In this document: one piece after another, positions 55,372 to 63,554 of the stretch
Numbering within the stretch: the stretch's first letter is position 1
Layout: each line of letters begins with the position of its first letter
From: CBDIDH01 sp965277595
GTDB lineage: Bacteria; Planctomycetota; Planctomycetia; Isosphaerales; Isosphaeraceae
Length of the DNA: 64,000 nt
Direction: 5' to 3'
Assembly (NCBI GenBank): GCA_965277595.1
Contig: CBDIDH010000002.1
Coordinates: 1,116,001 to 1,180,000, forward strand
The notes under the pieces: model-generated
What the model saw: the letters and a program-made list of their open reading frames with translations, nothing else
Database searches by the model: none
What the model was told of the DNA's origin: nothing
Position numbers and translations under genes: made by a program

Positions 55372-56991
55372 TCAATCCCTCGGCCCCGTGGCGGGTCCAA
55401 GAGCGAAGGTCTTGAGAATCTCTTCCACCTGCTTGCGAAACCCCTGGGTCGGGTCCTGACCGGTGATCGCCTCGATCATGAGCGATTCGTCCTGAGCGAA
55501 GAGAATCAGGTAGTGGTCGAGGAAGATCCGGGCCACGTCGCGCGAGGCGGGACCACTCGGCTTCTCGGCGGCCTCGATCCGGTAGACCTTCATCTTGAAC
55601 GGGGCCCAGGTGGCCTCGGGAAGCCAGCCGGTCGGGCCGCGAAGAACGTCTCGCTTGTTGCGCGCCCACTCTTCATTCAAAGACTTTTTGTGAAACTCAG
55701 GGTCGCGATTATCGCGGTCGGCCTTTGGATCGCCCGACTTCGTCTGAAGCATCATCCGAACAATCCGCCCGTCGAGCGAGTTGGGACGCTCGTCGGTCAA
55801 CTCGACGATGCCCAGCTCGATCGCCTCGGGCTCCTTCTTCGGGTGCAGTTCCTGCGGGTAGCGGAAGTGGAACCGGCCTTGCGGATCGTCATACGTCAGC
55901 CAGGAATTGGCCTGCGTCGGCGCCGGGGCTTTGGGCGGGACCGAGAGCGGAGCCCCCGGCCGGGCCAGGTCGCGCTGAAGGGTCAACTCCCAGGTCAGGG
56001 TCCGCCTCAGCCGGCCATTGCCGCCGGTCACCGCCGAGGTTGACGTCCGCGCCAGCCGGACATCGGTGATCGCCCCCCGCGCATCGACAACCGTCGGCCC
56101 ACTGGCCACTCCCCCCGCCGGAGCCTCGGCGCCCGCGCCAGGTGCCGGAGCCGGGGCAGGGGGGGCGAACTTGAAGAGGATCAGGGCGTTGATCAGCGTG
56201 TCGCTGCCGTTGGGCGGAAGCTTGGCGCTGCCGGTCACCCGGATCGAGGCGACGAACTCGGGCCGATCGGTCGCCCGGCGGACGTCGGTCAGTTCGGCGA
56301 CGAGCGGGCGGCCTTCCGAGACCGGTCGGTCGCCCATCAGCGCCTGCCCCGCGCCGCGAGGCACCGTCCAGCGATCGCCGATCCGGCTCGGAAGCGCGGG
56401 GAGAACGCTGGAAAGTTCCGGCATCAGGATCAAATATTTCGTGCTGATCGTATATTCGATCTCGGTCATCGGATGATTATCCGTCAGCCCCAGGACCACC
56501 GGCGAGGCCGACGGCCTGGGCGCGATCCAGACGCTCAGGTTTTCCAGTGGCGTCGGCACCGACGGCTTCGTCTCGGCCTGGGGCGTGACCCGATAGGCGT
56601 CGTAATGCCGGACCAGGCCCGTTACCGCGGCCGATGAGTTCACTGTCGCCGCTCTCTCGGTATAGATCACCTGCACTGTCGTCTCGCGGCGGTCGGGCGC
56701 GCCCTGTTCCTTCTCGGTCTCCACCTTCAAAACATCACGGTTCGCCACCCGATACTGACCGATCTCCGCGGCCTGTCCCCCGCTTGCCGCCGCGTACCGC
56801 TCAATGAACCGATACCGCGTGGTCAGGTCGGACACCTGATTCTCGGCCGGAGGCGTCTGCGTCTGCGCAGCCGAAGCCGCGATCATTCCCGCCCCCCACG
56901 CCAAAACCAAACAGAGGCCCGCGTGTCGGAACGACCACGCCCGGCGACCTCGCACGCCCCTCGCAGTCTCGACCGCTCGCCTCTGACTCAT
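55372..56991 (-). CDS. exported protein of unknown function, two-domain
   Basis: A 539-residue protein with a signal peptide (about 22-42, ending SAA). The first part (45-320) is beta-rich and contains LPSRIGDRWTVPRGAG. A Pro/Ala-rich linker is at about 275-300. The C-terminal part (about 370-535), starting YDDPQGRFHFRYPQEL and ending LMIEAITGQDPTQGFRKQVEEI, has the length and pattern of PsbP/DUF1795-like domains. The downstream leftward gene at 57525-58922 has the same layout. Function unknown. Confidence 0.75.
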   Translation of the reverse strand: MSQRRAVETARGVRGRRAWSFRHAGLCLVLAWGAGMIAASAAQTQTPPAENQVSDLTTRYRFIERYAAASGGQAAEIGQYRVANRDVLKVETEKEQGAPDRRETTVQVIYTERAATVNSSAAVTGLVRHYDAYRVTPQAETKPSVPTPLENLSVWIAPRPSASPVVLGLTDNHPMTEIEYTISTKYLILMPELSSVLPALPSRIGDRWTVPRGAGQALMGDRPVSEGRPLVAELTDVRRATDRPEFVASIRVTGSAKLPPNGSDTLINALILFKFAPPAPAPAPGAGAEAPAGGVASGPTVVDARGAITDVRLARTSTSAVTGGNGRLRRTLTWELTLQRDLARPGAPLSVPPKAPAPTQANSWLTYDDPQGRFHFRYPQELHPKKEPEAIELGIVELTDERPNSLDGRIVRMMLQTKSGDPKADRDNRDPEFHKKSLNEEWARNKRDVLRGPTGWLPEATWAPFKMKVYRIEAAEKPSGPASRDVARIFLDHYLILFAQDESLMIEAITGQDPTQGFRKQVEEILKTFALGPATGPRD

Positions 56992-57197
56992 GGCTTGACT
57001 CGTCCTCTCGATCTTATCGAACGGTTGCGGAATGAATGGAAACGAGTCTCACGGACCTCGACCTTGACACGCGGCCGTGAATCAACGTCCACGGTTTCGC
57101 CCCTTTGATGGCCAATGACCGAAGACCGATCGAAACGTCCTTGATAATTCCCTTGTTCAACAACCATTGATTAATACTTTTTCATTCCTTGGCGTTT

Positions 57198-57393
57198 TTT
57201 CTCTTCAAGTCCAAAGGCCATAAGGACAAAGCGCAGATTTTTCGTCCTTTTCCCTTTGTCCTTTTCCCTTCCGGCTATTCCACATCAACCCTATCGGTCC
57301 TCGGTCGTCGGTCGTCGGTCGTCGGTCGTCGGTCCTCGGTCGTCGGTCATCGATCCTCCCTCCTCAGTCCCCTTCCCGGCCCAACGGCGTGAC
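57198..57393. repeat. composite heptad element, copy 1 of a tandem duplication
   Basis: Contains CAAGTCCAAAGGCCATAAGG, a family B stretch (TCCTTTTCCCTTTGTCC), CGGCTATTCCACATCAACCC, and a right-arm family A array of eight heptads (ATCGGTC, CTCGGTC, four GTCGGTC, CTCGGTC, GTCGGTC). It ends with a duplicate of the last bases of the neighbouring leftward gene. Length 196 bases. A small family A unit (CCAATGACCGAAGACCGATC) precedes it at about 57113. Confidence 0.9.
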
Positions 57394-57554
57394 TTTCTCT
57401 TCAAGTCCAAAGGCCATAAGGACAAAGCGCAGATTTTTCGTCCTTTTCCCTTTGTCCTTTTCCCTTCCGGCTATTCCACATCAACCCTATCGGTCCTCGG
57501 TCATCGGTCATCGATCCTCCCTCCTCAGTCCCCTTCCCGGCCCAACGGCGTGAC
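57394..57554. repeat. composite heptad element, copy 2 of a tandem duplication
   Basis: Same as copy 1 base for base as far as I can see, except that the family A array has three heptads instead of eight (ATCGGTC, CTCGGTC, ATCGGTC). The length is 161 bases, so the difference of 35 bases is exactly five units. Its right end (57525-57554) includes the stop and last nine codons of the leftward gene. Confidence 0.9.
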
Positions 57555-58922
57555 CGGCCTTGCCCCTTGGCCCCGCGCGGCAACCTGGCCAAGCCACCGA
57601 AACGAACCGATCAACACCTCATCCCGATCCGCAAAGGCCGGCGTCTCGGTCTCGGCCAACGTGAAGGTCGCCAGCACCTGGTCCCCCTCGGGTCCGGCGA
57701 TCAGATAATAGTACCAGATCACCCCGAGATTCCCTTGCCGTCCCCGCACACCCACCTTGTACCGAAATCCGCCGGCCGGATCTCCTTCCACCTCCCCCGC
57801 GCCCAGGAACTGGCCGAACCGGGTGTCAAGTCCCTTGCGGACATCGTCGCGAAACTGCGTGGTGTCCTGATGCGTGCCCCTCGCCACCTTAGGCCCGATC
57901 GCAAAATTGCACTGCGCGACGAGCCGACCCCGCTCCACCCGCTTCAAGACCGTCAGCCGGTTGTCGTCCCAGTACGTATGCCAGTCCCGGTCATGCTCCA
58001 GCGCGTACCGACCTCCCGGCGCGAAGAGAACCAATCGCTCCCGCGCCGGACTCGCGTCCATCGCGATTTTCGAAAGCGCGGAATCGGTCAAAATCGTGGG
58101 CGTCTCGACCGTTCGACGGCTCAGGGTCAGCGTGCTCTTGACGTCCAGGCCCTCCTCGACAATCCCCGGCCGTCGGACCTCGGCGCGGTTGAGCATGAGG
58201 AAGTCGATCCAGCCCGTCTTGCGATCAAACGTGTACGAGCCATCGCAGGCCATCGTTCCCTCGCCGCCGAGCACCGAACCCCGGACCTCGCCCCTCAGCC
58301 GGACCCGCGCCGAGGTGTTCTCAACAGCCTCCAGCGTCGCCTCCAGCTTGTTCACGGTCAGTTTGTCGTACGCCGAGAGCGACCGGACCGCCCCATCCTC
58401 GACAACCCAGTGATCGCCGACACTCACCCCCTTTTCCGGCAAGAGCCCTCCGAGTGTCAGCGGATCTCCTGGCCCCTCCACCAGTTCCAGCTCCGCCCTC
58501 GTCAGCGGTCCCCCCGGACTGAAAACGACGACTCCCCCATTCCTCGCCTCGGCCACCAGCATCGCCACCTCGGGCCGGACCGCCGCGGCCGAGGGTCTCA
58601 CCTCGCCATTGATCGCCGTCCCGCTTTTCACAACCCTTCGCACCGCCCGGACCGGCCCGGCCTTGCTCGGGGACTCTGGTCGACGTTCCAGAAAGTCAAG
58701 CTGCGATTCCACTTTCAGCGCCAGCGGCTTCGGCGATTCCGCCCTGGACGCTCCCGCCGGCGCCGCGGGCAAGTACAGCCCTTCGGCCTTCAACCGGATC
58801 TCGACCCGCGTCGTCTCACCCGGCTTTTCCACCGGTCTCAGTTCCACCGGCGCCGCCGAGGCTCCCCTCAACGCCGCCAGCACGATCCCGATTCCCATTG
58901 CGTAACATCTGATAGCGGCCAT
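57525..58922 (-). CDS. exported protein of unknown function, two-domain
   Basis: A 465-residue protein with a signal peptide (about 5-22, ending ASA). The first part (25-300) is beta-rich and contains KGVSVGDHWVVEDGAV, GSYTFDRKTGWIDFL and LDVKSTLTLSRRTVETP. The C-terminal part (about 310-450) has YALEHDRDWHTYWDDNRLTV and ATFTLAETETPAFADRDEVL, again like a PsbP/DUF1795 domain. It resembles the neighbour at 55372-56991 in layout, so the two may be old paralogues. ATG 58922 follows GAGGAG six bases upstream. Confidence 0.75.
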   Translation of the reverse strand: MAAIRCYAMGIGIVLAALRGASAAPVELRPVEKPGETTRVEIRLKAEGLYLPAAPAGASRAESPKPLALKVESQLDFLERRPESPSKAGPVRAVRRVVKSGTAINGEVRPSAAAVRPEVAMLVAEARNGGVVVFSPGGPLTRAELELVEGPGDPLTLGGLLPEKGVSVGDHWVVEDGAVRSLSAYDKLTVNKLEATLEAVENTSARVRLRGEVRGSVLGGEGTMACDGSYTFDRKTGWIDFLMLNRAEVRRPGIVEEGLDVKSTLTLSRRTVETPTILTDSALSKIAMDASPARERLVLFAPGGRYALEHDRDWHTYWDDNRLTVLKRVERGRLVAQCNFAIGPKVARGTHQDTTQFRDDVRKGLDTRFGQFLGAGEVEGDPAGGFRYKVGVRGRQGNLGVIWYYYLIAGPEGDQVLATFTLAETETPAFADRDEVLIGSFRWLGQVAARGQGARPVTPLGREGD

Positions 58923-59571
58923 CCTTAGCTCCTCTTCCACGGGGTCACCCTCCCCACCGTTCTCAACTCTAGTGGCCCGCCTCGCACCCTGTCAATTCGC
59001 CATCCCCCAAAATCCTCCGACGCTCTCTGACGCGCTGATGCTCTTTAGCTCTTTGTCCCACTCACCCTCCCCACGACACAACCCTCTCCCCCTCCCAATC
59101 CTTTCAAGGAAACCCCACAATCCCAACAACCCGCCAACCTTCCGCCACTTCCGTACGTAACCAAAGGCAAGCCAACTTGCCCGCGATGGTTCCCGAAACT
59201 TCCACCAATTTTCTTCCATTTCGATGAACGATCTCCCAAGAGACCGTGTCCAATAAGTTAAACAAGGAAAATGACGCGAGCCTGGAATAAATTTCGACAA
59301 TGACCCAAGATGGTGCCTGGTTTCTCGAAAAACCTGATAGGCCTCTCTTCAATCTAGGAGAAATTTGCGCCTCAACCTGGATTCCCAACACGCCGCGCTC
59401 GGTTCGACGCACCTTCGACGATAAAAAAGTCAGACGCGGTGCGACGCCAGCCAACGAGTCTCCACCAACATCAAAGAAGAATGCGGCCGACCAGCAGCAG
59501 AATCCATCGATCGGAAACCGCTCTCACGGCACGTCCATGTCCGCCAAGGTAAGGTACGAGGGGGGTCGGGG
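58923..59571. other. long intergenic region before the sigma factor gene
   Basis: About 650 bases, less GC-rich than the coding parts, between divergent genes. It has no convincing frame, no heptad repeat and no RNA gene I can recognise. An AT-rich stretch near 59250-59300 (AATAAGTTAAACAAGG) may be a promoter of the sigma factor gene, which would then have a long leader. Confidence 0.5.
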
Positions 59572-61245
59572 ATGGGGAACGCCTATAGTCATCCGGCGCT
59601 CAAGCAACTGAAAGAGCAACAGGCCCGGTTCGCCCCGCGCGAGCGCCGCCTCGAACAGATCGACCGCGCCGAGTGCCTCCTCGCCGAGATCGACGCCGCC
59701 CGCCGCTACCCTTACGAATACCTCTGCTTCCGCATCACCGGGTTCCGCCCCGAAGGTTCCCCCGCGCTCGTGCTCGACGGCGAAGACGTCCTGCACGACC
59801 TCCGCCTCTTCGTCGAAGACCTCTCGGGAACCGTTGGCCAGGCGGCCGAACTCGCGACAGAGCCAGTGCTTACGGTCGACGCCGTGAGCCGCCGGTTCAA
59901 CGTCTCGACCCGGACCGTCGCCCGATGGCGAGGCCAGGGGCTCGTCGCCCGCCGGTTCATCATCGACGGCCGGACCAAGGTTGGCTTCCTCGAATCCAGC
60001 CTCACCCGGTTCGTCGAGACCCACCGCGACCAGGTCGACCGCGGCAGTCGGTTCCGCCAGTTGACCGACGCCGAGCGCGACGACATCATCCGACGCGCCC
60101 GACGCATGGGTCAGAACGGCCGGGGCGGTCTCATCGAGATCGCCCGCCGGATCGCCCGCAAGATCCAGCGATCGACCGAAACCGTTCGCACCACTCTCAA
60201 AACGTACGACCGCGACCACCCCGACCGCGCCATCTTCCCCCCCTCCGGCGGCCCGCTCGACGGCGACTCCAAGACCCAGATTTACAAACTCTATCGTCGC
60301 GGCGTCTCGGTCGAGGTTCTCGCCCGCCAGTTCGATCGAACCCGATCGAGCGTCTACCGGGTCGTCAACGAGATGCGCGCCCGCCGCCTTCTCGAACTGA
60401 CGCTCGAATACATGCCGCATCCCTCCTTTGACGACCCTTCCGCCCGCGAGACCATTCTCGGCCCGATGCCCGAACAGGCCGACGGCCGCCCTCCCCGCCG
60501 GACCAAGCCCCCGAAAGGCTTACCCCCTTACCTCGCCAGCCTTTACGACGTTCCCCTCCTGGGTCGCGACCAGGAAGCGCACCTCTTCCGCATGATGAAC
60601 TACTTGAAGTACCTGGCCGACCGCCTCCGCGCCTCGATCGACCCCACCCGCGCCCGAACCAGCGACCTCGACGAGATCGAACGCCTTCAGGAAGCCGCCC
60701 TCGCCGTCAAGAACCAGATCATCCGGGCCAACCTCCGCCTCGTCGTCTCGATCGCCAAGCGCCACGTCGGCCCGAGCAACAACTTCTTCGAACTCGTCTC
60801 CGACGGCAACATGAGCCTCATCCGCGCCGTCGAGAAGTTTGACTACGCCCGAGGCAACAAGTTCAGCACCTACGCCTCCTGGGCGATCATGAAAAACTTC
60901 GCCCGCACCATTCCCGAGGAAAATTACCGACGCGATCGCTTCGTGACCGGACACGACGAAATGTTCGAGGCCGCCGCCGATAATCGAACCGATGAACACG
61001 AATACGTGAACAGCGTCAAGCGGATGCAAGACGCCGTCAAGGGGATGCTCGGCCGCCTCGACGACCGCGAACGCCAGATCATCGTCAGCCGATACGGCCT
61101 CAACGGCGCCACCGAGCAAACTCTCGAACAGCTTGGCAAGGATCTCGGAATCACCAAGGAACGCGTCCGCCAGATCGAGTCGCGCGCCCAGGACAAGCTC
61201 CGCCGCTTCGCCAACGAGGAAAAGCTCGACCTGCCCATGCTCTGA
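59572..61245 (+). CDS. sigma-70 family RNA polymerase sigma factor with N-terminal helix-turn-helix
   Basis: A 557-residue protein. The C-terminal half is a complete primary-like sigma core: region 2 (about 380-465) with NLRLVVSIAKRHVG, DGNMSLIRAVEKFDYARGNK and FSTYASWAIMKN, and region 4 (about 498-553) with QTLEQLGKDLGITKERVRQI. The N-terminal half is unusual: TVDAVSRRFNVSTRTVARWR (about 100-120) is an excisionase/MerR-like helix-turn-helix, and a second possible one lies at about 235-265 (VEVLARQFDRTRSSVYRVV). Region 1.1 is absent. It probably directs a broad gene set and may bind DNA outside the promoter. ATG 59572 lies after a purine-rich GAGGGGGG site. Confidence 0.92.
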   Translation: MGNAYSHPALKQLKEQQARFAPRERRLEQIDRAECLLAEIDAARRYPYEYLCFRITGFRPEGSPALVLDGEDVLHDLRLFVEDLSGTVGQAAELATEPVLTVDAVSRRFNVSTRTVARWRGQGLVARRFIIDGRTKVGFLESSLTRFVETHRDQVDRGSRFRQLTDAERDDIIRRARRMGQNGRGGLIEIARRIARKIQRSTETVRTTLKTYDRDHPDRAIFPPSGGPLDGDSKTQIYKLYRRGVSVEVLARQFDRTRSSVYRVVNEMRARRLLELTLEYMPHPSFDDPSARETILGPMPEQADGRPPRRTKPPKGLPPYLASLYDVPLLGRDQEAHLFRMMNYLKYLADRLRASIDPTRARTSDLDEIERLQEAALAVKNQIIRANLRLVVSIAKRHVGPSNNFFELVSDGNMSLIRAVEKFDYARGNKFSTYASWAIMKNFARTIPEENYRRDRFVTGHDEMFEAAADNRTDEHEYVNSVKRMQDAVKGMLGRLDDRERQIIVSRYGLNGATEQTLEQLGKDLGITKERVRQIESRAQDKLRRFANEEKLDLPML

Positions 61246-61270
61246 ATCCGACCGACCGTGGACAGCATTC

Positions 61271-61636
61271 ATGCCGGCACTGGGCATCCTTCACATCCTG
61301 AAACGCTGGCTCGTCGGTCTCGGAGGGAGGTCGACGAGCAGGGGCTCGGGAGTCGACTCCGGCCAGCCGCCGGAACTCTGGCTGCATGGTTCAGGGAAAC
61401 TCGCCGACGGAACGCGTTGCGAGATCCGATTCAATCTGGGGGCACCCCGTCGCGTCCCCGTACAGGTCATCGCCGGTCTCACCCCGGGGCACCTCCGCGT
61501 CGCCATTGTGACGGGCGGAGGCCACCTGGAGATTCCGCTTGACCGTGTCCCGTTCGCCTACCGAATGCCGAACACACCGTTATGGATCACGGTCCGCGGC
61601 AACGAGGTCATCGCCGTCGAGCCCGGAGACCCATAA
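61271..61636 (+). CDS. small hypothetical protein
   Basis: A 121-residue protein, 25 bases after the sigma factor stop. After a variable N-terminus (1-40) there is a compact beta-rich part: LWLHGSGKLADGTRCEIRFNLG, RVPVQVIAGLTPGHLRVAIVTGG, PLDRVPFAYRMPNTPLWITVRGN. No signal peptide or known domain recognised. It may share the transcript of the sigma factor. A GTG further upstream in frame overlaps the sigma gene and is less likely. Confidence 0.6.
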   Translation: MPALGILHILKRWLVGLGGRSTSRGSGVDSGQPPELWLHGSGKLADGTRCEIRFNLGAPRRVPVQVIAGLTPGHLRVAIVTGGGHLEIPLDRVPFAYRMPNTPLWITVRGNEVIAVEPGDP

Positions 61637-61718
61637 GAACCGGGCAGCGTTCGGCGACGATCGCGTGGTATCATCGACCGGCCGGGAGATCGGGCCGGAC
61701 GCCTGGAGGGAACGCGGT

Positions 61719-62393
61719 ATGTCCACGACCGTCACGCACGTCAGTCGCGACCCCTGGCAACAGATCCCCGCGAGTTGGGCCACCTACCAGCGCCTCATGC
61801 GCGACCGGGGCGAGCGCGGGCGGCCGAAGTACACCTACTACCAGCGAAGGCTGACGATCGTGTCCCCCGGGGCGCCGCGCGAATCGTTGAAATCGCGGGT
61901 CGGGGGGCTGATCGAAGACATCTGCGTCGGCCTCCGGATTCCCTTCCTCCCCTTCGGCGAGACCACGTACCAGAAGCCCGAAAACCCGAAAGCGGGCATC
62001 GAGCCGGACGAGAGTTATTACCTGACAAGGCTCAACCTCATGCGGGGCAAGGAGCGAATCGTCATGGGAGTGGACCCGGCCCCCGACCTCACCGTCGAAA
62101 TCGTGGCGACGCACCCCCTGGGCGACGCGGTCGAGGTCTACCGGCATTTCGGCGTCCGGGAGGTCTGGGTCTGGAAGCGGTCGGCACTCGTCATCCTCGT
62201 CCTCGGACCCGACGGCCAATACGCCAGGTCGGATTCGAGTGCCTGCCCGCCGTTCCTCATGGCCCACGAGATCGCCCAGTGGGCTTACCGCCAGGATCTG
62301 CCAGACGAATCGGAACTCCGCTACCAGTTCCGCGCCTGGGTGACCGAGACCGTGGGACCGCGACATCGACCGCCAGCCGAAGGCGTCGGCTAA
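61719..62393 (+). CDS. Uma2 family (DUF820) restriction-endonuclease-like protein
   Basis: A 224-residue protein of the Uma2/DUF820 family, a PD-(D/E)xK nuclease-like fold spread widely in cyanobacteria and planctomycetes. Conserved parts are the YYQRRLTIVSPGAPRE start, GIEPDESYYL, APDLTVEIVAT (acidic active-site residues) and YRHFGVREVWVWKRSALVIL. Substrate and role are unknown. ATG 61719 sits eight bases after GGAGGG. Confidence 0.88.
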   Translation: MSTTVTHVSRDPWQQIPASWATYQRLMRDRGERGRPKYTYYQRRLTIVSPGAPRESLKSRVGGLIEDICVGLRIPFLPFGETTYQKPENPKAGIEPDESYYLTRLNLMRGKERIVMGVDPAPDLTVEIVATHPLGDAVEVYRHFGVREVWVWKRSALVILVLGPDGQYARSDSSACPPFLMAHEIAQWAYRQDLPDESELRYQFRAWVTETVGPRHRPPAEGVG

Positions 62394-62497
62394 CCAGATC
62401 GCCGGAAAAGTCAAGGTTTTCGAGGCACCCCCTTGCCGACCTCGAATTCCGACTGTTAAGATCGAACCCGTTGCGCCACTTCTGGTGTCCAACCTTG

Positions 62498-62524
62498 CGA
62501 CCGCGTCCCCAAAAGACGCGGTCG
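62498..62524 (+). terminator. hairpin terminator after the Uma2 gene
   Basis: GACCGCGTC and GACGCGGTC form a perfect 9-base stem (10 with the outer C-G pair) around the loop CCCAAAA. It lies about 105 bases past the Uma2 stop and before the tRNA operon promoter. No clear T tract follows. Confidence 0.6.
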
Positions 62525-62591
62525 TCTTCGTCGGCGGACCGGAAACGCGCGACAACCGGATCGATAAATTTGAAGGACGCGAGAAAAGCGC

Positions 62592-62619
62592 TTGCGTTTG
62601 ACGGATTTGTCGGTATATT
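62592..62619 (+). promoter_or_regulatory. candidate promoter of the tRNA-tuf operon
   Basis: TTGCGT (62592-62597) and TATATT (62614-62619) with a 16-base spacer, about 27 bases before the first tRNA. The -10 box is good, the -35 box fair. The surroundings are AT-rich compared with the window. Confidence 0.5.
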
Positions 62620-62645
62620 TGGGAATTTCACGGCCCTTGACGTTC

Positions 62646-62718
62646 GCTGGCGTAGCTCAACCGGCAGAGCACCGGTTTTGTAAACCGACGGTTGTGAGTT
62701 CGACTCTCACCGCCAGCT
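62646..62718 (+). tRNA. tRNA-Thr (anticodon UGU)
   Basis: A 73-base cloverleaf. Acceptor arms GCTGGCG and CGCCAGC pair fully, with T as discriminator. The T-arm GTGAG-TTCGACT-CTCAC is perfect. The anticodon loop is TTTGTAA, giving UGU for Thr. CCA is not encoded. First of four tRNAs before tuf. Confidence 0.97.
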
Positions 62719-62811
62719 CTCAGGTTGCTCTGACCGGCCGCGAAAGTCGTCGGCCGAACGTCGGGAGGCGTGACGGTCCCTACCAGGGCACGCTCGTTTC
62801 AATCCGGAACC

Positions 62812-62893
62812 GGGTGGATACCCAAGTGGCTAAAGGGGCCAGACTGTAAATCTGGTGGCTATGCCTTCGCAGGTTCGAATCCTGCTCCACCCA
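62812..62893 (+). tRNA. tRNA-Tyr (anticodon GUA)
   Basis: An 82-base type II tRNA with a long variable arm. Acceptor GGGTGGA pairs fully with TCCACCC, discriminator A. The anticodon stem CCAGA/TCTGG encloses CTGTAAA, giving GUA for Tyr. T-arm GCAGG-TTCGAAT-CCTGC is perfect. Confidence 0.97.
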
Positions 62894-63123
62894 ATGTTTT
62901 TACCTGACATTGACGCCAGCACCCGTCCTGGACACAGAACAAAGGTTAGCGAGACAGATAAATCCACCGGGGACCAGGTGGACAGGGGCCAGACGAGCCG
63001 AGACGACACGACACCAGGCGAAGGACCACGGAATCGATCGATCAATCAATCAATCGCCCCGAAGACGATCTGACAGACTCACGGACGACCTCGGGCCGCC
63101 AGAACCTGGCGAGCCGAGCCAAC

Positions 63124-63194
63124 GCGGGTGTAACTCAATGGTAGAGTACCTGCCTTCCAAGCAGGCAACGTGGGTTCGATTCCCATCACCCGCT
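63124..63194 (+). tRNA. tRNA-Gly (anticodon UCC)
   Basis: A 71-base cloverleaf. Acceptor GCGGGTG pairs with CACCCGC, apart from a G-T or similar near-match, with T as discriminator. The anticodon stem CCTGC/GCAGG encloses CTTCCAA, giving UCC for Gly. Confidence 0.97.
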
Positions 63195-63280
63195 CTCGAC
63201 GCGAGACGGTCTGGAATCTGAGGGAAGGGAATAAGAGGCAAGGCAAGGCGAGGTAAGTTCAAGAAAACACGAATCAAAAG

Positions 63281-63353
<73 letters not shown>

Positions 63354-63554
63354 TTGGGGTCTGTTGCCCGGAATCGGGCGGTGGCGCAATCGTCGGACCA
63401 GACCAGACCCGTTCGGCCGGTCCCATGCCGTCGGGAAAGCTCGCCTGGGGTGGGCCCAGGGCGAGGCGTGGGGCGGGGTGGACGGGTGGGTACCCGTCTG
63501 CGGAACACCCGGGAAGCCGCCAAGGCGCAGTGCAATAGATAGGCAGGAGTAACG

